NCBI GenBank assembly: GCA_009869945.1
Contig: WIXG01000759.1
Coordinates: 1 to 22,950 of the forward strand
Reading direction: 5' to 3'
Origin: Mesaphorura yosii
Taxonomy: Eukaryota > Arthropoda > Collembola > Poduromorpha > Tullbergiidae
DNA: 22,950 bases
Positions 18,665-22,950 of this stretch are shown here, piece by piece. Position 1 is the stretch's first letter. Each line of letters starts with the position of its first letter. The notes under the pieces were generated by a model that worked only from the letters and a program-made list of their open reading frames with translations, ran no database searches and had not been told where the DNA came from. The translations under genes were made by a program, and so were the position numbers.

Positions 18665-19952
18665 ATGTGTCAAATTTGGAAGTCTCCACCAGCGCCGCCA
18701 GTACTCCGATACTATTCAGATGTTTACACGGACGTCATTGTGACGATGATCCAATGCAGTAACCCAAGCCAATGCAGATTGTTGGAGAGCTGCTTCGAGT
18801 CCGGTCAAGTATGTCGGACGAAGGATCGGCCATGGGCCCTAATTGTGATGTAATGCCAACTTAGGTCCAAATATTGCATTTACACTACCCTCAGGCATGC
18901 CAGCTTGTTCAGAAGGGGAGTGCATGCTCCTCCGGTGGCCATGGAACTGACAAAGAGGTAACGGCGGCGGGAGGCGCACCAGGTCGTCGCTCTTGTCAGA
19001 AAATCAAGCTGTTTCATCGTAGCCACAAGCAGCTACGATGGGTAGGACTGAGCAAAAACTCAACCCGGGTTTACAAGGAGCTGGACTTCATGAACCCGTC
19101 CGTTGAAAAGGAAATGGTCAGATTGCATCCTGGGACAACCAAACAACCCGACTCGCCTCAGGTTTATTACGCACAGGTGCCATACAACTTCACTTGCGTC
19201 GTTCACCAATTCTGGTCGGGCGGCCTGCTGCGCTTCTTCTTTGGGATGGCAGGAAACCATAGTGACCTGACGCAGGCTAACGGTAACCGTAACAACCTGC
19301 TTTCAACGTTTTGGATAACATTTCTGCATATTTTTCAGGGACGACGGTGGTCCAACGGGCCGATTCGCCAGTTCGACAGACTGACGAGTTTGTGTTCCCA
19401 TCCTTCGACCTGGACAGTGTTGTCTGCATGGCTCCGGTGCGGGACAGGGAGACCGCCTGGATCATAGCGTCCGTGCCTGTACATGTCGTAGACTCTGTCA
19501 GCGCGTCGATACTCAATGAGGAGCTGGAATTACATTGGGTCGCCGACGCCCAACTGATCAGGACGATTCCCTGCGATGTGGATGGTCAGCCACCACCGCT
19601 CATCACGTGCAGCACGCGCGAGGTGGATGGAAAATCTGTCGCGATCGGCTCCGATCATTACTTGGACGTGCATATCGCCAACGGTACTGGGCTTAACCAG
19701 CTGATCCTAGTTTTCGAAATGTTGCCGGCGTCGGTGGAGGCCAACTACACGTGCACTGATGTCAACGGGGTTGGCCAGGCGTCTCAAGACTTTCAGGTCA
19801 CTACGGTTGGCGGCGGTGTGGGGGTCAGAGGATCGGGACAGACTTCTTTGTGGGCTGTCGTTGGCGGATCAATTGTGGCAGTCTTCGCGGTTCTGACGCC
19901 CGCCGCAATGGTGGGGCGGCGCCTGATGCTCAGGGTAGCGGAAGCACAGTAG
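18665..19952 (+). CDS. Type I membrane protein with Ig-like domains, 5' end uncertain
   Basis: Proposed exons are 18665-18807, 18895-19282 and 19339-19952, with GT-AG introns of 87 and 56 nt. The C-terminal part is the best supported. A first Ig-like unit has cysteines in YNFTCVV and SVVCMAP. A second has IPCDVDGQPPPLITC and the Ig hallmark ANYTCTDVNGVGQ. A Gly-rich stalk follows, then one membrane helix (SLWAVVGGSIVAVFAVL) and a short basic cytoplasmic tail. Sequons (NFT, NHS, NGT, NYT) fit an extracellular chain. The upstream exon encodes a Cys-rich segment (QCSNPSQC, ESCFESGQAC). The ATG at 18665 gives no signal peptide, so the true first exon is probably upstream. Likely a cell-surface adhesion or recognition molecule; no closer family is recognised. 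Confidence 0.6.
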
Positions 19953-20559
19953 ATTTATTTAACGTCCGACGCATCACTTAAATTTGATTTCTCCGCTTGC
20001 ATTAAGGATTACCTTTGAGCCACAATTTTTTATTCCTCTTCTTGACAGGTCTACTCTCATAGATTGAGGCTATATCAACTTCGGGGTGTAAAAATTCGGT
20101 TTAGGATTAAACAGACCTTTCGGTATCGGTCGGTCGGTCGAAGCGATTCTGGGTCAGCAATTACCTGAAGCAGCGAATTGAGAAAGGCCGATTTCAGAAG
20201 GATGTAAGAATCTTAAATCTCAGATCATGTACTCAAAGTGAAGGGGGAAACTTCACGATGACATTAAATTTAGCAGTACATCATAGCAAGAGGGATGACA
20301 TTGTTTGACTAAACTAAACAGTACAAGAAGGACTGTTAAATTTAATTTTATCGGTTTCCGGGCTCAGCTTTAAAATTTGAATGAGAAGGTCAGCCACGTA
20401 GAGCACGCTAATCTCTCGTGGTCAAAGAAATAGGCCACATGTTACTATGCTTTTAAGCCACATCAAGCCTTGGCCCGTTGGCCAGAACACGCGATGGCCC
20501 AAACATGTCGGGGTTGTGTCGAAATTCTCCAATCAGTCTAGGATAGCGTCACATTTGGA
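19953..20559. other. Intergenic spacer
   Basis: No supported gene. A short TCGGTCGGTCGGTCG tandem lies at about 20125-20140. The only polyadenylation-like word seen after the Ig-like gene is ATTAAA near 20107. The remainder presumably includes the promoter of the receptor at 20560. Confidence 0.45.
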
Positions 20560-22009
20560 ATGAAGGTTTCCACGAAGCTTTGGATTCTTTCCAAAGCGTC
20601 CTGCGTTTCCCTCCGCCTCGCCTTCGCGTCCGGCTGCATCCCATTGCATCATTTGCTGGTGCCACCCAAACCGGAGTCACAACCAAGCCGGCACGGTACC
20701 CCATCCCGATTATTCAAAGGCATCTGCAAATTGCTCTCATTTGCATACACGACATTTCCAATCATCCTGCAATTGGTGACGTTAATAAATCTGTTTGCTA
20801 AGACTGAGAAAGTGCCGGCAGAAAAAAAGTTGTTTGAAATTCTTGTTCAATTCAGTATTCTTTTCATGTGGCACGTGGCCGAAATCGTACGGCGATCAGC
20901 CTATTGGGCATGTTCCGAGACAACCCTGCAGCTCCTCGCTAATGTTCGCCTGCAACAAGTGGCATTTGACAAGCAAGAGCAACAAGCATCGGTGCGGACT
21001 CGCCGAACGACATCCTTCGTGACGCTGGCGCTGATTATTTGTTCCTCCATTCTGTTGTGTAGTCGAGCGGCGTTTGGAGCCGTGAGTGACATGGGGTCGG
21101 CCGTACACAGGGGAATTCAGCCAGTCTCCGTCGTGGGCATTTTTCTGCTGCACGCCTTCTGGTTGCCTTCGATGCTCTTCTCGGTTGGTCTCATTTGTGT
21201 CGTGGGCGAGCAGTTGCTGGAGTTCTACAAGATGATTGTCGAGGAGCTGGAGCTCGTTGAAGGTACCCTCAAGCCTACGGAAGAGGAAGAAGCGCGATTG
21301 AGGTTTAAACGTCTTCAAGAATGCTTCGATCTCTACACGGAGGTGGTTGGCTATCCGGTGGTTGTCAACTTACTTGAATGCAGCATCGTTGGTCTGGCAT
21401 ACGCCTACAAGAGTTTTGTTTGGCAGCAAGATATTGACATGAACCAATTCGGGTACAGTCCCTGGAGAAATGAAATTGGCACACTGGGTCAGCTGTTGGG
21501 CATCTTCCTCATTGCACACGTCGGACAATCGATGAAGAGCGACGTAACTACCAATCTACAACTACAATATTAGTAAACTAACCAATAGTCTCAATATTCG
21601 CGCGTTCTTTCATTGTCCAGATTCGCGACACGGCGCAAAAGCTAGAGACAAGGGTTCTCGAATTGCGGGGGGACGCCGAGGAAATGTTTTTCGAGAAATT
21701 TGGAAATAATTCTGTCAAGGTTGAGATTCTGGAGTACATTTCCAGCTGGAAATGGAGTCTGAGAGCTGCAGATGTGCTAAACATTGATTACACCGTATTG
21801 TCGACGGTGGGACATAACATAGACACATCTCAGACACACGCCGGCGCCAAACTTAAATGCTGCTTTCTTATGCACAGATTGTTATCAACGCGATGACCCT
21901 CATCATGTTTATGTTTTCACTCAAGATTTCCGAGCAAACGAGCAATCTGAGCGTCTCTGAAGGCAGTGAGAACGACAATGAAGTCAGGAATTCCAGCACA
22001 CGATTCTGA
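20560..22009 (+). CDS. Gustatory-receptor-like 7TM chemoreceptor
   Basis: Exons 20560-21543, 21621-21806 and 21878-22009 give 433 residues. Both introns are phase 0 with GTAACT/GTCCAG and GTGGGA/CACAG ends. A hydrophobic first segment (SFAYTTFPIILQLVTLINLF) follows a 60-residue cytoplasmic N-terminus. Further segments include FSILFMWHVAEIV, TLALIICSSILLC and VVGIFLLHAFWLPSMLF, then an acidic loop (EELELVEGTLKPTEEEE). The Gr-like C-terminal region contains NIDYTVLST, and the last helix INAMTLIMFMFSLKISE is split by the final intron. The Gr consensus TYxxxxxQF is replaced by the last of these, a lineage variant shared with the partial receptor at the right edge. Role as for insect Grs: sensory membrane channel, ligand unknown. 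AATAAA lies 55 bp past the stop. Confidence 0.78.
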
Positions 22010-22063
22010 CTTCGGGGCAACGGGGACGGAACTCTAGCTCTGCTGGCACACATTTGATGTCTA

Positions 22064-22069
22064 AATAAA
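22064..22069 (+). terminator. AATAAA polyadenylation signal, receptor at 20560
   Basis: Canonical hexamer 54 bp after the stop codon. Confidence 0.6.
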
Positions 22070-22197
22070 TAACAACCTACCAGCCACGCTAATCCTTTGG
22101 GTGCAAAGCACATCGGTCAGCATTTGTACCCAATTGTGCCAATTGCCAACACCGCTAGTTGAATACTTGCAAGCCAAGCAAAAACGGCTTTCAAAAC

Positions 22198-22541
22198 ATG
22201 GTTTCCACAAAGCTTGGGGTCCATCCTAAAGCCTTTGCCTCGGGTTAGTCTCCAAGGGGATTGTATTCCATTACTTGCAAAATTCAAGCATGGCGGGCCG
22301 CCGTCTCTTTGCAAGGGTTTCTCATTTGCATACGCAGCAATTTCGATCTTGCTTCAATTCTGGGCACTGAAAAGAAATATGTATTTGTAGAAATGAACCG
22401 TGCGAAATTGATGCATTTGGCAAGCGCTGTCGTTTATGGCGCAAAGACAGCTCGATTCGAAGGCTGCCTTTCACCGTTCAAAGCCAATGGGCCATCCAGC
22501 TGTTGGACAAACTGCTTAAGCTGAATCCCACAGGACGCACG
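22198..22541 (+). pseudogene. Relic of a gustatory-receptor paralogue, three frames
   Basis: Three segments match the intact receptor at 20560 in the same order, each in a different frame. (1) ATG then GTTTCCACAAAGCTTGG (22198 on) matches the receptor's start (VSTKL, then AFASG) and meets a stop at 22246-22248. (2) SFAYAAISILLQFWAL (about 22322-22370) matches SFAYTTFPIILQLVTL, half of the residues identical. (3) IRRLPFTVQSQWAIQLL (about 22455-22505) matches VRRSAYWACSETTLQLL and meets a stop at 22539-22541. Distances between blocks are 50 bp and about 13 bp shorter than in the intact gene. Later exons are not recognisable. Confidence 0.7.
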
Positions 22542-22840
22542 CGATGAAACAGGTGAGAGCGAGAGGACGGTGGACCGGCATGTTGGATAAAGATGGCGTC
22601 AGTGAAAGCGAGATTTGCTGATCTCTTAAATGTTACCATCTTCTTTGTAACTACAGTAAGTAGATTGGAGGACACCTACTTTTAATGTACAATTACGTAT
22701 AACCAACTCATTGAGCAATAAAATAATGAACGCATGTTTCTAATTTTAAGAGAAATTTATTTTTAAACTAGACTATTTTAAATTTTAAAGCTAAGACGAT
22801 GTTACTTCAAGTGTGACAAGTGAGTGTACAACGAAGACTT
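22542..22840. other. Spacer with facing polyadenylation signals
   Basis: AATAAA on the plus strand at 22717-22722 may be the remaining 3' signal of the receptor relic. TTTATT at 22756-22761 is AATAAA on the minus strand, 80 bp past the stop of the minus-strand receptor that enters from the right. No ORF of interest was seen between. Confidence 0.5.
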
Positions 22841-22950
22841 TTAGTCGAGAAGAGACGTGTTAAGTAACGGTAACCAGTAGGACAGGGCGTCTACCCACTC
22901 CAGTGTGCTGTCGCTGATTTTGAGGGAAATCATAAACATGATGATGGTCA
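22841..22950 (-). CDS. Gustatory-receptor-like gene, last exon, truncated by window edge
   Basis: On the minus strand, 35 codons from the window edge to TAA (22843-22841) begin TIIMFMISLKISDSTLEW. This matches the last helix of the receptor at 20560 (TLIMFMFSLKISEQTSNL) almost residue for residue and then diverges into a longer tail. An AATAAA signal on this strand lies 80 bp downstream. Only the C-terminal part of helix 7 and the tail are in the window; the rest continues to the right. It points inward, convergent with the plus-strand receptor and its relic. Confidence 0.7.
   Translation of the reverse strand, partial: TIIMFMISLKISDSTLEWVDALSYWLPLLNTSLLD

Noticed and set aside
22425..22541. 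Protein-kinase-like fragment (AIQLLDKLLKLNPTGR resembles a CDK C-lobe helix)
   Set aside because: Only about 16 residues match, with no other kinase motif nearby. The same stretch aligns collinearly with the neighbouring receptor (VRRSAYWACSETTLQLL), so it is treated as receptor relic.

Overview
This is eukaryotic, almost certainly arthropod, nuclear DNA. Genes are broken by short GT-AG introns (about 50-100 nt), use AATAAA polyadenylation signals, and include insect-type chemoreceptors (gustatory-receptor-like 7TM proteins and a divergent ionotropic receptor). The mix of chemoreceptors, GLYAT-like acyltransferase and an isopenicillin-N-synthase-like oxygenase would suit a springtail or another early-branching hexapod. 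That placement is inference and cannot be proven from the window.

Layout. (1) 1-4.8 kb, chemosensory: an AT-rich spacer with a 123-bp foldback MITE, a three-exon gustatory-receptor-like gene (760-2127), a doubtful minus-strand ORF, and an intronless ionotropic-receptor-like gene (2940-4793). (2) 5.2-18.1 kb, six small-molecule enzymes or transporters: GLYAT-like N-acyltransferase (+), SAT-type diamine/thialysine acetyltransferase (-), ABCC4/MRP4-like exporter (+), HDAC10-like deacetylase (-), IPNS-like 2-oxoglutarate/Fe(II) oxygenase (-), and a secreted or membrane-tethered aminoacylase-1-like peptidase (+). (3) 18.1-20.0 kb: a type I membrane protein with Ig-like domains whose 5' end is unresolved. 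(4) 20.5-22.95 kb, chemosensory again: a complete three-exon Gr gene, a frameshifted relic of a paralogue, and the last exon of a third, minus-strand Gr entering from the right edge.

How the genes may work together. Four of the six central enzymes add or remove acyl groups on amines or amino acids (GLYAT-like, SAT, HDAC10-like, ACY1-like), and ABCC4 transporters export organic-anion conjugates. The block therefore reads as a possible conjugation, deconjugation and export neighbourhood, though chance clustering is not excluded. SAT/ABCC4 and oxygenase/ACY1 are head-to-head pairs. GLYAT/SAT and ABCC4/HDAC10 are tail-to-tail pairs. The spacers at 11.2-11.8 kb and 15.6-16.3 kb carry related diverged repeats rich in a palindromic TTTCCNAGAAA motif.

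Exon structures come from reading frame continuity, splice consensus and remembered family alignments. They were not checked against transcripts.
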